Source: Pseudanabaena sp. PCC 7367
GTDB lineage: Bacteria; Cyanobacteriota; Cyanobacteriia; Pseudanabaenales; Pseudanabaenaceae
DNA length: 64,000 bases
Reading direction: 5' to 3'
NCBI RefSeq assembly: GCF_000317065.1
Contig: NC_019701.1
Location: 620,001-684,000, forward strand
In this document: one piece after another, positions 8,983 to 19,442 of the stretch
Layout: every line of letters starts with the position of its first letter
Numbering within the stretch: the stretch's first letter is position 1
Notes under the pieces: generated by a model
What the model saw: the letters and a program-made list of their open reading frames with translations, nothing else
Told to the model about the DNA's origin: nothing
The model's database searches: none
Translations under genes and position numbers: made by a program

Positions 8983-10806
8983 CTAGTTCGGCAGCGAAGA
9001 GGGCGCTTCGCCCAGAACAACCTCACTATAACTACCTGACTTTACAATCCGTCCCTGTTCCATCTGGCAAATCAGATCGCAATGTTCAACCGTAGAAAGG
9101 CGGTGGGCAATAATAATCACCGTTCGTTGACTGCTGAGCTGCTTGATCGCCTCCGTAACCAGCGCTTCGGTTTCATTATCCAGAGCGGCAGTAGCTTCAT
9201 CCAAAATGAGCACTTCGCGGCCATGATACAGGGCTCTAGCGATCCCCACCCGTTGCCGTTGTCCCCCGGAAAGTAATACGCCCCTTTCACCGGCATTGGT
9301 CTCCAACCCGTGAGGCAACTGGGCAATTAATTCACTTAATTGGGCGGTTTGCACAGCTTGCTCCAGTCGTGGCCAATCGACCTGAGCATCGGGCACGCCA
9401 AAGGCAATATTACGGGCGATCGTATCGTCGATTAAAAAGATTGATTGGGGAATGTAACCAACCAAATCCTGCCAGCCGCGCAGATTGCTATAGACATCTA
9501 CGCCGTCGATCGAAAACTTGCCCTGATCTATTTGGAGCAGCCCCAGGATAATATCGACCAGGGTGGTTTTACCTGCGCCAGATTTGCCAATCAAACCGAT
9601 CGATTGTCCCTTGCGAATCGTTAATGAGAGATCAGCGATCGCTGGCTCTGGCGCATTGGGATAGGTGTAGACAATGTTGGCCAGGGTGATTTGGCGTTGA
9701 AAGCTGAGTGACTGAGCCTGGTTTGAACGGGATTGACTTTGGCGATCGCTTACATTGGCTTGCAAATTAGCTTGATCGTGATCATTTGCCCAGGTTTCTA
9801 CCTCGCGGATATCTAAATACAGCTTGTCCACCACATAGGTATGCTTGCGAATATTGCCGAACGCACCCAGCAAGTTACTCACCGCCGGCAGCAATCGCAC
9901 CGAAGCCATTGCAAATACACTCAAAGTTGAAGTTAATGTGGCCGTGTCCCGTTCCATCAGCATCGAGAACACCACAAACCCAACAATATAAGCCACCAGT
10001 GCTGGTTCAAGAATGTTGCGGGGCAAGATCCGAAACGAATTAAAGTTCTGGTTCGCCATCTTATACTGGCGGGCTTCGATCGCCATTTTTCGTTCAAAAT
10101 ACGGCGCACAACCAATAATTGCCGTTTCCTTGAACCCACCCAGACTATGGTTGACCAGCTTAATCATGGCTTCACTGGAATCAGATTTTTGCTTTCCCCA
10201 CCGCGCGATCATGGTTTTGAATTGATATAAAAACAAGCTCAACAAACTCAGCAAAATCACAATGCTGATCGTGGCGGCAAAATCAGTCAATAGCAGTAAT
10301 AGCAGCAGCGAAAATACCACAGTTAAATTTGCCAGCGAAAACAGACTGGGCATCAGTACGCCATTGGCAAAGTTGGGCGTTTCGATCGCAATATTCTGGG
10401 TCAGCGAGGCGGTATTTCGTTGGAGGTGGAACGTATAGGGAACATGCAAATAGGCATGGATTAACTTTTGTCGTAGTTGTGCTTCCTGGCCAAAACCAAA
10501 GCCAAAAATATAGCGCTGCACCGCAAAATTCAAAACAGATTTAACAATCAAAACGCAGACCACAAACAGGCCAAACCAACTTATAAACTGCGTTGTGGAG
10601 CTGAACTGAAAACTGTCATATAGACCACTCGACCAGTCATTTTGCTGGATCGATGCGGGAGCTGAAGCGATCGCAATAAATGGGCCAATTAAACCAATGC
10701 CCACAGTTTCCAGGAGGGACGTAAAAATAAACAGCAGCACCAACAGCACTAGCTGCCTTTCTTGCCCCTTCAGGATATATAAAAGTCTAGAGATAAAACC
10801 GCCCAT
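8983..10806 (-). CDS. ABC transporter, fused permease/ATPase (PglK/MsbA-like exporter)
   Basis: 607 residues. Residues ~1-330 hold six membrane segments (LVLLVLLFIFTSLLETVGIG, FISWFGLFVVCVLIVKSV and others). Residues ~365-595 are the nucleotide-binding domain: Walker A GKSGAGKTT near 405, Q-loop YIPQSIFL, signature LLSGGQRQR near 508, Walker B VLILDEATAALD near 528, and switch His in IIIAHRLSTVEHCD. The N-terminal LETVGIGLIGPFI resembles the LExxxIxLxxPFI start of PglK-type lipid-linked oligosaccharide flippases. Together with the two GT2 genes downstream this suggests export of a glycolipid or oligosaccharide. A peptidase domain typical of bacteriocin exporters is absent, so it is not an obvious type 1 secretion ATPase for the giant protein upstream. 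Confidence 0.88.
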   Translation of the reverse strand: MGGFISRLLYILKGQERQLVLLVLLFIFTSLLETVGIGLIGPFIAIASAPASIQQNDWSSGLYDSFQFSSTTQFISWFGLFVVCVLIVKSVLNFAVQRYIFGFGFGQEAQLRQKLIHAYLHVPYTFHLQRNTASLTQNIAIETPNFANGVLMPSLFSLANLTVVFSLLLLLLLTDFAATISIVILLSLLSLFLYQFKTMIARWGKQKSDSSEAMIKLVNHSLGGFKETAIIGCAPYFERKMAIEARQYKMANQNFNSFRILPRNILEPALVAYIVGFVVFSMLMERDTATLTSTLSVFAMASVRLLPAVSNLLGAFGNIRKHTYVVDKLYLDIREVETWANDHDQANLQANVSDRQSQSRSNQAQSLSFQRQITLANIVYTYPNAPEPAIADLSLTIRKGQSIGLIGKSGAGKTTLVDIILGLLQIDQGKFSIDGVDVYSNLRGWQDLVGYIPQSIFLIDDTIARNIAFGVPDAQVDWPRLEQAVQTAQLSELIAQLPHGLETNAGERGVLLSGGQRQRVGIARALYHGREVLILDEATAALDNETEALVTEAIKQLSSQRTVIIIAHRLSTVEHCDLICQMEQGRIVKSGSYSEVVLGEAPSSLPN

Positions 10807-10991
10807 GCTGATCGATTAACGCTAGGTGGATAAGTTCCGGTCACGGCTATAGCTATAGCCCATTGGATTGGTTCAGGTCTACGCAGCGCCCCCAACAAGA
10901 ATGGCAGAAGCTACACCCATAGAGAAGGCTTTCATTAACTGCAAATAAGCTGAGTAATTAATTTAATTATCAGTATTATTAGTTAATCATA

Positions 10992-13900
10992 TCAGGCCAG
11001 GGCTCGGAAACCGTTGGTAATCGTGGAAACCTGACCACCACTATTAACCACAATGTCTTTTAGTCCTGCACTACCCAGCGATGGCAACACCCCTTCAATC
11101 CGATTACCCGATACCGAGGTGATCGTGACTTCCACCCCACCGATCGTAACTGTGGTATTACCCACGTCGCCGGAGAAATTAGCACCACCAATTACAAACG
11201 GCGCACCACCAGCGCTGGGCGATCGCCAGGGGTAGATGTCATAGGCAGTCACACCCACCGCCGCCGCATCTATCGGCTTGGACACGGTTAGATTGTCGTC
11301 GGAATAGTCAACGCCAATGATCACGCCACCAGGACCAGTGATTACATCCAGAGCAGTGGACAGGTCGGTGAACTCAGTGGTGCTATCAAAGGTGCCATCG
11401 GGTGCAACACCAAAGCTATATAGAGTTTCATTCCAGTCCTGTGCCAGGATATTGCCGCGCATTTCACCATTAAAGGTGGTAGCCCGATATTCAGTAATGC
11501 CATTGGTGGAGGCATCCACGATCGCCAGTGGCGCTTCATATATACCCGGTATCGATGGCTCATTAGTGCTGAAGTAGATATTTTCCGATCGGCTTGGATT
11601 GGGATGGCCATAGTAAGCTCCCGGCAGAATCAGGTTCACTTCATCATCCACATTCACATTCTGACCTTCCGGGGTAGGTCCAAAACCACTATTGGCACCA
11701 TTATCAGTGGCATAGAGACGGCCATCGATCGTCCAGACCAGGTCAAAGGCATTACGCAACCCAGTGGCATAGATCGAGATATCAACCCCTGGTACTACAG
11801 TCACCAAGTCGCCATAGACCTGATTAGTCGGATCGGCATCCGGTGAGGGAGCTGCGCCCGCCCACTCATATTGGATGTTGCCATTAAAATCAGGCGCATT
11901 GACATCAGCAATCAGGATCGCTGCCGCCAGAGGTGATTCAGGTAGATCGCCAATTTGTGGCCATTTTACGCCAGCATTGGTATTCCCACCCTGGGCGATC
12001 AACAGATTGCCACTGTCATCAAAGGTGAGGCCATTTACACCATGATCGTGGTTCGAGGTGGGCAAGTTGGTAATTACAGGATCGAGGTTAGCGAAGTTGG
12101 CACCGGATAGTAGCGATACCTGGCCAGTATAGGGCGAGAATTCACCGTCTGGAATTTCCGCGCCACCATTTACAAATAACTGGCTATGAGCCACATACAA
12201 TTGCGGATCATTGTGGTCGGCAAAGGGATCAAAGGCGATGCCCAGGATATTGGCATTAGTCAGGCCAGCGATCGCATTGATCTCTTCAGTCGCAGTGACA
12301 TTGTAGTCATCATCAAAGGTATAGGCTTTGATTTGGCCGGCGATCGAAGCGACATAGAGCCTACCATCGGGTCCCCAGGTTGCTTGGGTTGGCCCAAAGC
12401 TATCAGTACCAGCGATCGCGGTGGTGGTGAACTCGATCGGCACATTATCAAAGCTATAGGATACATAGGCAGTATTGCTCTGGCCGTTGGCAGTTTCAAT
12501 AATTACTGGTACGACCGTGCCGCCGGGTGTTGGTGGAGCCTGAATCTGGATTTTATTCCCATCTGTGAGCGTATAGTCAGCCGGATCTAGCTCAACCCCA
12601 TCCCAAATCACCTTAACTGGATTCGCGCCAGTGGTATCAAAGAAGCCAAAGCCATTGAGGGTGACAGTACCACCAAAGGCCGGAACCGTAGCTGGCTGCG
12701 CCTGGGTGGGCACATTATTAATAAACGGCAATAAACTGCTCTGATCGTGGCTGAGACTGCCGGGCACAAATGTAGTTGGCGTGGCATCGTCGATCGCCAC
12801 CAACACCTCGGCCATCAGTGGTGCAGTGTTGTCAAAGGCAAACCGACTTTGCAGGCTATAGGTCTGTCCCTGGGTGAGTTGAATATCATTGGGATTGACC
12901 TGATCGAGATCGCCATCCAGGTCAAAGTCAATGTAGAACTGGCGATCGCTGCCACCCTGCAACACAAAGTCATAGGAACCGGTGGTGGTTGCCGTGAACT
13001 CACCATCCATCGCCACGACCACATCACTATTAAATGGTGAACTACCCAGGGTGCTAGCAGACTCACTTACCGCCATACCTGGCAGGGCTTCCACATGGTC
13101 AACATCAGTTAAATCTGGTAGTGCCGTCACACTATCGAGCAAGGTGGCGATCGGCGCGTCGGCACCAGAATAATAGCGGGCAAATGTGCCACTCACCTGA
13201 TTGACGGGATAGATATTGACGATCGCATCACCGGTTAGTACCGCTGGCGGATCTTGGCTATCTTGAATGGTCAGGCTCAGTTGATGTTGCCCCAGCCCCA
13301 GGGTGGTGGAAATATCCGCATCGGCAATATTATTGCCCCGTTCGATCACAGTCGAGCCATCGCGGGTCCAAGTCCATTCAGTCAAAACCTCACCAAACTC
13401 ACGTGCCTGGGATTCACTCCCCCGCACATTTACTACCACCACACCATCGCCATCGTAGTCAACTAGGGTGGTGGGTACGTCCATTTCTACAAATAATTCT
13501 GGCAGCAGATCGGGGCTGACTTCAACCACCTCGATCGCGGCGATCGTTGCTTCACCCTGGCTGGCGGTTAATTGAATATCCAGTACCCCATCACTAACTG
13601 GCACCTGGGTCATAAATTCAATCAATGCTTGATCCTTGGCTCCACCCGATTGCTGCCACACATCCAGATCACTGCGCAGCACTTGGCCTTCTACCAGAAC
13701 AGTGAATTCCCGCTGGCCAGGCGCATTAAATATGGTTTCGGCAAAATTAAGATTGACATTATATGTGCCAACGTTATCTACGGGAATAGCATAGGCAAAG
13801 TTACTGCCACTACGTCCAGACTGGAATAGCTCGTCGGCAGTGGTGTTACTAATGGTTGCGGTGGTGGTATAGATGCTGCTGGTGCCACTATTAAAGCTAT

Positions 13901-16900
13901 CCTCAGCCCAAACCTTACCAAATTCATCGGTATATTCACTACCACCCACATTTACGCGAATCCCAGGCGGTGGCTCGATCGGGGTAATGGCGATCGCTGA
14001 AACTTTGGCCGCATCGGCACTAGCCACAAAATCAAGGTCTAGGGCTCCATCATTGATGGAAACATTAAAGGTCTGGCTATAGGCAGCATTCTTACCTACC
14101 TGGGCATATATATCCAGGTCATCAACAAAAAGTTGACCTTCAGCAGAGACATCAAAGACGCGATTGCCAGCCGAATTATGATATAGCTCGGCAAACTCCA
14201 GGCTGACTTGATATTCACCATCCACTAATGGGATCGTGTAGGCCAGATTTGCATCGTAACGCTCGGTTTGATAGAGCGGATCATCTACTGTGCCACCAAT
14301 ATCACCCGAAGTGGAGAAGGTCTTACCATTAACGAAGTCCTGATCGGCCACCCATTCCTGATTCAGGATATCGGTATAGGCACCGCCGCCAGCATTAATT
14401 AGCAGGGCATTGGGGTTACCAGGATTGCCACCACCACCGCTGTTGTCTTCAGTTACCGCCACATTGAAGCTGGTTTCCACAAACAAACCATCGGTGTCGG
14501 TAGCTCTGATCGTAAGCGCAGAAGTACCCACAACTGCTGTAGCGGCATAGGTAAGAGTTAACTCACCCGTGGTGGGATTGATCGCCGCATCATCAAACAA
14601 AGTGGGATCGCTGTTGTTTTCGATCGAATAAACTAAATCGACATCCGCATCCTCAAAGTCATCAAAGGCAGCAAACAAATCAACCACACTATTCACCTCA
14701 CCTTCAACCACCGACAGATCACTAATACCAGAAGTGGTGGGCACTTGCGGCGGCAGGTCACCCACCGGAGCAATGGCGATCGCTGACACCTTGGCATTAT
14801 CGGCACTGGCCACAAAGCTGAGATCTAATACCCCATCATTAACTGGGATCATGAAGGTTTCGGTATAGGCAGCATCCTTACCTACCTGGGCATAGATATC
14901 CAGGTCATCAACAAATAACTGCCCTTCGGCCAAGACATCAAAGACGCGATTGCCCGCTGAATTATGGTAGATTTCCGCAAATTCTAGGCTGACCTGATAC
15001 TCACCATTAGCAACTGGGATTTCATAGGCAAAGTCGCCACCATAGCGCTCAGTTTGATAGAGAGTTGGATCATCTGTGTTGTAGATGGCATTAGAGCCAG
15101 AGAAGGTCTTGCCACCAGTTGAATATTGATCCGCTGACCATTGCTGATTGAGAGAATCGGTGTAGCTATTACCACCAGCATTGATCAAGATTGTGGGCGG
15201 ATTAACAGGGCCACCGCTGTTATCTTCCGTTACCGCCACATTGAAGCTGGTTTCCACAAACAAACCATCGGTGTCGGTAGCCCTGATCGTAAGCGCAGAA
15301 CTACCCACAACTACTGTAGCGGCATAGGTTAAAGTCAACTCGCCAGTTGTAGGATTGATCGCCGCATCATCAAACAACGTAGGATCGCTGTTGTTTACGA
15401 TCGAATAAACTAAATCGACATCCGCATCTTCAAAGTCATCAAAGGCAGCAAACAGATCGACAACACTATTCACCTCACCTTCAACCACTGATACATCACT
15501 AATACCGCTGGTGGTGGGCACTTGCGGCGGCAGGTCACCCACCGGAGCAATGGCGATCGCAGAAACTTTTGCCTGGTCGGCACTGGCCACAAAACTTAGA
15601 TCTAATACCCCATCATTAACTGGGATCGTGAAGGTTTCGGTATAGGCGGCATTCTTACCTACCTGGGCATAGATATCCAGGTCATCAACAAACAATTGAC
15701 CTTCGGCCAAGACATCAAAGACGCGATTGCCAGCCGAATTGTGATAAAGCTCGGCAAACTCCAACGTTACCTGATACTCGCCATCTGCCACTGGAATTTC
15801 ATAGGCTAGATTTGCGTTGTAGCGCTCGGTTTGATAGAGCGGATCGTCGGTAGTGCCTGAGATGCCCTGTGAAGTGCCGAAGGTTTTACCGTTGGTGAAG
15901 TAGTCGTCTGCTACCCATTGCTGATTGAGGGAATCGGTATAAGCACTACCACCAGCATTGATCAGAAGTGTAGCCGGATTGCCGCCACCACCGCTGTTGT
16001 CTTCAGTAACCGCCACATTAAAGCTGGTTTCCACAAACAAACCATCGGTATCGGTGGCTCTGATTGTTAAGTCAGATGTGCCCACAACCGCTATAGCAGC
16101 ATAGGTTAAAGTCAACTCGCCAGTTGTAGGGTTGATCGCCACATCATCAAACAGACTCGGATCGCTGTTGTTTTCGATCGAATAGATTAAATCCGCATCC
16201 GCATCTTCAAAGTCATCAAAGGCGGCAAACAGATCGACCACACTATTCACCTCACCTTCAACCACCGACAGATCACTAATACCAGAAGTGGTTGGCACTT
16301 GCGGCGGCAGGTCACCCACTGGGGCAATGGCGATCGCTGATACCTTGGCATTGTCAGCACTGGCCGCAAAGTCTAAATCGAGAATCCCATCACTGACTGG
16401 GATCGTGAAGGTTTCGGTATAGGCGGCATTCTTACCTACCTGGGCATAGATATCCAGGTCATCAACAAATAACTGCCCTTCGGCCAAGACATCAAAGACG
16501 CGATTGCCAGCCGAATTGTGATAAAGCTCTGCAAACTCCAACGTTACCTGATACTCGCCATCTGCCACTGGAATTTCATAGGCTAGATTTGCGTTGTAGC
16601 GCTCGGTTTGATAGAGCGGATCGTCGGTAGTGCCAGAGATGCCCTGTGAAGTGCCGAAGGTTTTACCGTTGGTGAAGTGTTCGTCTGCTACCCATTGCTG
16701 ATTGAGGGAATCGGTATAAGCACTACCACCAGCATTGATCAAAAGCGTAGCTGGGTTGCCACCACCACCACTGTTGTCTTCAGTAACCGCCACATTGAAG
16801 CTGGTTTCCACAAACAGGCCATCGGTATCGGTAGCTCTGATTGTTAAGTCAGATGTGCCCACAACCGCTGTAGCAGCATAGGTTAAAGTCAACTCGCCAG

Positions 16901-18647
16901 TTGTAGGGTTGATCGCCACATCATCAAACAACGTGGGCTCGCTATTTGATTCGATCGAATAGATTAAATCCGCATCCGCATCTTCAATGTCATCAAAGAC
17001 TGAAAATAGATCAATGACACTATCTACCTCACCTTCGACCACCGATACATCAATAATGCCGCTGGTAGTTGGTGCATTATTCGCACCCAGCAATTGCAGG
17101 ATCTCAGTATCAGCCAACAAACTGGTACTGCCATCACTATCGGTAACCACAGCGGTGAAGTAGTTCAGGCCAGCTTCAGGATCGGTGTTGGTGAGGGTAA
17201 CGGGGATATCAACAAAGCCAGTAGAGCCAACAGTGGCGCTTTGCTCATCCACACTCACGATCGCATTGGCTTCAAACGGATCGAGATCAAACCCACTACC
17301 ATTGTCGGTAAAGAGGGCGGTTTCAAACTGCAACAATGACACATCAGCACCGACGGGCGCGCTGACTCGGATTACTTGATTAGCTATTTCGGAGGTGTCG
17401 GGAGTAGTGATCCCACCCAAAACTTCGATCGTAGGCGCGGTTGGCAATTGCTCCTTGACGATCGCTTGCGAACCAACTTCACTATTGGGAATGCGATAGG
17501 TTGCTGCGGTGTAGCTATTCCCATCACTGAAGTCAATGGTTACGGTAGTGCCAGCCAACTCCAGGCCGGAAACACTGGCGGCGTGATTTGGGCCTGGTGC
17601 AGGTAACCCCTGGGTACTGGTGGGATCATTGTCGATCGAGAAAGTAAAAGTTTCACCGGGGTCAAAGTCGGTGAACACAATTTCCAACGCATCATAGCCA
17701 AAGGTGCTATTGCCATCATGGGGCGCTAGAAAAGTATGGGAATCCTGCCCCGTTGCGGATTCACCACTATCGGGCGTAAAGTCTTTACCGATCGGATCGC
17801 CCGCTGTACCAAATGGGTCGAAGATAAGATCTGGCAGAATCGCCGTACTAATGTCAATTACAACCCGCTCAATTTGAATGCCGCTATCGGAATTGTTACT
17901 AATTTGAAATGAGCCACTGGAGTAGGTACTACTGGTGACAATATTATTATCGGGCGGCTCGATCACCAGTTCAGCCTGGGCGATCGTGGGCAAGATGTCA
18001 TTGAATTCCTCGGTGAATGCGGTGCTAAATGCCGTAGGGCTTTCGATCGCGCCAGTGGTTACCTCTAAATCCCAATCGCCACCCAGCAGACTGCTACCAG
18101 TCAAATCATCTGAGGCGGCCACATCTGCACCACTAAGCTGACTGAGCGACTGCACAAAACCTAGTCCGGCTTCACCCTTGGCCACATTGCAGCCATATAG
18201 CAAAATATCGGCATCGGCAGTGAGGGAGTTTTGCCAACCGGCGATCGCCTCGCTGTAGCTATCAATGGTCTCTTGGCCTAACCAACTGGCTCCTAGTTGC
18301 ATCCCCCCACTGGCAGCATGGGAAATAATATGGATCGCCGAGACCTGGCCAAACCCTTGACCAAACCCGCCAAACCCACTGAGATACTCGCCAATTTGCG
18401 CCACCCCATCCCGATCGGCATCGAGGAATACCACCTCTAATCCTGGCAAGGCTCCAGCCGCAAAGTTACCAGCACTGGCCGCCCGCTCATCCACAAATAC
18501 CACTCCACCGAGTTCACCGGAATTTAGTCCAGCCCCTTGAGTGAAACCCTGGCTCAAAGCTGTTGTGCTGGAATTTATACCGGGAAATGCAGCGATCAAC
18601 TCAGAATTAGTTTCTAGGAAAGACATAGGTGGCAATGGGAAGAACAA
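10992..18647 (-). CDS. Giant DUF4347/cadherin-like/malectin/PA14-like/IPT/sugar-dehydrogenase-like surface protein
   Basis: 2551 residues with a mosaic architecture. Residues ~48-225 are a DUF4347 domain (VVFVDERAA, IHIISHAASGG, ADILLYGCNVAKG, LSGADVAASDDLTG). Residues ~225-525 are beta-sandwich sequence. From ~528 to 1560 there are four units of a cadherin-like domain (SVVEGEV, TLTYAA, IRATDTDGLFVETSFNV) plus a malectin-like carbohydrate-binding domain (LLINAGG, DPLYQTERY, GNRVFDVLAEGQLFVDDL). A fifth, divergent malectin-like domain follows to ~1715. A PA14-like region (ARYYSGADAPIATLL, FTATTTGSYDFVLQGGSDR) occupies ~1820-1955, an IPT/TIG domain ~1975-2070, a beta-propeller resembling PQQ-type sugar/sorbosone dehydrogenases (WGPDGRLYVASIAG, HGVNGLTFDDSGNLLIAQGG) ~2075-2450, and a last IPT/TIG domain ~2475-2550. 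There is no classical signal peptide. Many cyanobacterial DUF4347 proteins are exported, so a cell-surface, carbohydrate-binding role is inferred. Confidence 0.85.
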   Translation of the reverse strand: MFFPLPPMSFLETNSELIAAFPGINSSTTALSQGFTQGAGLNSGELGGVVFVDERAASAGNFAAGALPGLEVVFLDADRDGVAQIGEYLSGFGGFGQGFGQVSAIHIISHAASGGMQLGASWLGQETIDSYSEAIAGWQNSLTADADILLYGCNVAKGEAGLGFVQSLSQLSGADVAASDDLTGSSLLGGDWDLEVTTGAIESPTAFSTAFTEEFNDILPTIAQAELVIEPPDNNIVTSSTYSSGSFQISNNSDSGIQIERVVIDISTAILPDLIFDPFGTAGDPIGKDFTPDSGESATGQDSHTFLAPHDGNSTFGYDALEIVFTDFDPGETFTFSIDNDPTSTQGLPAPGPNHAASVSGLELAGTTVTIDFSDGNSYTAATYRIPNSEVGSQAIVKEQLPTAPTIEVLGGITTPDTSEIANQVIRVSAPVGADVSLLQFETALFTDNGSGFDLDPFEANAIVSVDEQSATVGSTGFVDIPVTLTNTDPEAGLNYFTAVVTDSDGSTSLLADTEILQLLGANNAPTTSGIIDVSVVEGEVDSVIDLFSVFDDIEDADADLIYSIESNSEPTLFDDVAINPTTGELTLTYAATAVVGTSDLTIRATDTDGLFVETSFNVAVTEDNSGGGGNPATLLINAGGSAYTDSLNQQWVADEHFTNGKTFGTSQGISGTTDDPLYQTERYNANLAYEIPVADGEYQVTLEFAELYHNSAGNRVFDVLAEGQLFVDDLDIYAQVGKNAAYTETFTIPVSDGILDLDFAASADNAKVSAIAIAPVGDLPPQVPTTSGISDLSVVEGEVNSVVDLFAAFDDFEDADADLIYSIENNSDPSLFDDVAINPTTGELTLTYAAIAVVGTSDLTIRATDTDGLFVETSFNVAVTEDNSGGGGNPATLLINAGGSAYTDSLNQQWVADDYFTNGKTFGTSQGISGTTDDPLYQTERYNANLAYEIPVADGEYQVTLEFAELYHNSAGNRVFDVLAEGQLFVDDLDIYAQVGKNAAYTETFTIPVNDGVLDLSFVASADQAKVSAIAIAPVGDLPPQVPTTSGISDVSVVEGEVNSVVDLFAAFDDFEDADVDLVYSIVNNSDPTLFDDAAINPTTGELTLTYAATVVVGSSALTIRATDTDGLFVETSFNVAVTEDNSGGPVNPPTILINAGGNSYTDSLNQQWSADQYSTGGKTFSGSNAIYNTDDPTLYQTERYGGDFAYEIPVANGEYQVSLEFAEIYHNSAGNRVFDVLAEGQLFVDDLDIYAQVGKDAAYTETFMIPVNDGVLDLSFVASADNAKVSAIAIAPVGDLPPQVPTTSGISDLSVVEGEVNSVVDLFAAFDDFEDADVDLVYSIENNSDPTLFDDAAINPTTGELTLTYAATAVVGTSALTIRATDTDGLFVETSFNVAVTEDNSGGGGNPGNPNALLINAGGGAYTDILNQEWVADQDFVNGKTFSTSGDIGGTVDDPLYQTERYDANLAYTIPLVDGEYQVSLEFAELYHNSAGNRVFDVSAEGQLFVDDLDIYAQVGKNAAYSQTFNVSINDGALDLDFVASADAAKVSAIAITPIEPPPGIRVNVGGSEYTDEFGKVWAEDSFNSGTSSIYTTTATISNTTADELFQSGRSGSNFAYAIPVDNVGTYNVNLNFAETIFNAPGQREFTVLVEGQVLRSDLDVWQQSGGAKDQALIEFMTQVPVSDGVLDIQLTASQGEATIAAIEVVEVSPDLLPELFVEMDVPTTLVDYDGDGVVVVNVRGSESQAREFGEVLTEWTWTRDGSTVIERGNNIADADISTTLGLGQHQLSLTIQDSQDPPAVLTGDAIVNIYPVNQVSGTFARYYSGADAPIATLLDSVTALPDLTDVDHVEALPGMAVSESASTLGSSPFNSDVVVAMDGEFTATTTGSYDFVLQGGSDRQFYIDFDLDGDLDQVNPNDIQLTQGQTYSLQSRFAFDNTAPLMAEVLVAIDDATPTTFVPGSLSHDQSSLLPFINNVPTQAQPATVPAFGGTVTLNGFGFFDTTGANPVKVIWDGVELDPADYTLTDGNKIQIQAPPTPGGTVVPVIIETANGQSNTAYVSYSFDNVPIEFTTTAIAGTDSFGPTQATWGPDGRLYVASIAGQIKAYTFDDDYNVTATEEINAIAGLTNANILGIAFDPFADHNDPQLYVAHSQLFVNGGAEIPDGEFSPYTGQVSLLSGANFANLDPVITNLPTSNHDHGVNGLTFDDSGNLLIAQGGNTNAGVKWPQIGDLPESPLAAAILIADVNAPDFNGNIQYEWAGAAPSPDADPTNQVYGDLVTVVPGVDISIYATGLRNAFDLVWTIDGRLYATDNGANSGFGPTPEGQNVNVDDEVNLILPGAYYGHPNPSRSENIYFSTNEPSIPGIYEAPLAIVDASTNGITEYRATTFNGEMRGNILAQDWNETLYSFGVAPDGTFDSTTEFTDLSTALDVITGPGGVIIGVDYSDDNLTVSKPIDAAAVGVTAYDIYPWRSPSAGGAPFVIGGANFSGDVGNTTVTIGGVEVTITSVSGNRIEGVLPSLGSAGLKDIVVNSGGQVSTITNGFRALA
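13985..17065 (-). repeat. Four tandem 777-bp cadherin-like/malectin coding repeats
   Basis: Equivalent codons at 17065, 16288, 15511 and 14734 are each exactly 777 bp apart (259 codons). Each unit encodes one cadherin-like and one malectin-like domain. Long tracts are almost identical between units, especially units 1 and 2, while unit 4 has a slightly longer linker (GGGGNPGNPN). The fifth malectin-like domain at 13505-13965 is clearly diverged and lacks the cadherin-like partner. Such repeats can expand or contract by recombination. Confidence 0.92.
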
Positions 18648-19442
18648 CTAAGAAAATATCTGAGGAGGTTGACAGCATTAGCTATCAAGTGCCTGAATTT
18701 ACACTTGCCCTCATTGCAAACATTAGCGATAAACAGTGGAGTGAATGTAGAGGGAATGTGCAGAGATTGTGGAGAGAGGTTCAAAATGGAGCTGTTTTGA
18801 AAACCATTGAGCATTAAAAATCCACCAAACATCTATCCTGATTGGTTCACAAGCCTGACAGGAAACAAATATTCAGATCTACTGATGGCGATCGCTAGGC
18901 TTGATTTAATAATTTCTTTAGCAATTTGCCTCTATAATTTAGAAGAGAATAACCTTATATAACTATTCAAAAAGTAATCACTAAGATTAGAAATTTAGTG
19001 GTAGAAATTTAAAGAAGACTGGCGATCTGAATATTCTGGATATCAAGCTTTAGACTTATCTACGCATAGAACTGATGTAGTAATCGACCACGTTAATTAT
19101 GATTGGTCGCACTCTTGCAAAAGAGCTATCACAATCGCAAATCAAGCATCAAATTCTTTGTGGTGGACTAGTAGATCGACTGGCATATTCTGGCATATTA
19201 AGGGGCATTAATTGGGATAAGGTAAATTGAGGCAGATTTACCGATGCCATGCTGGGATTGTGATGGACGATCCCCAAGCAATTAATAAACAAATCAATAG
19301 ACTACTTGCGCAAAACTATAAGCAGGTGATGTTTTAGCATTCTTTTAGCTACTAAAGCAGCAAATCATCCTGGTGAGGGTAGGCGCAACCTAAGTTATTT
19401 GTGTGGCGATCGATAAGTTCATTAAATCCAATCTATTAATCT
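18648..19442. other. 795-bp intergenic region, probably decayed coding sequence
   Basis: This AT-rich gap separates the divergent giant-protein gene and the GT4 gene, so both promoters should lie here. The longest plausible fragments are a 38-codon frame starting at the ATG near 19099 (MIGRTLAKELSQSQI) and a frame ending near 19338 (IVMDDPQAINKQINRLLAQ). Each is broken by stops, and neither can be assigned to a family. They look like remnants of a small gene rather than functional genes. Confidence 0.5.

Noticed and set aside
13985-17065. Possible CRISPR or other non-coding repeat array
   Set aside because: The period is 777 bp, the units are coding and in frame, and there are no short repeats with unique spacers.
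8983-18647. Type 1 secretion system made of the ABC protein and the giant protein
   Set aside because: The ABC protein resembles PglK/MsbA flippases, no HlyD or TolC gene is adjacent, and the giant protein has no RTX repeats.
18614-18832. 72-codon minus-strand frame upstream of the giant gene
   Set aside because: Composition is unlike a protein of this genome and it overlaps the start of the DUF4347 gene in another frame.
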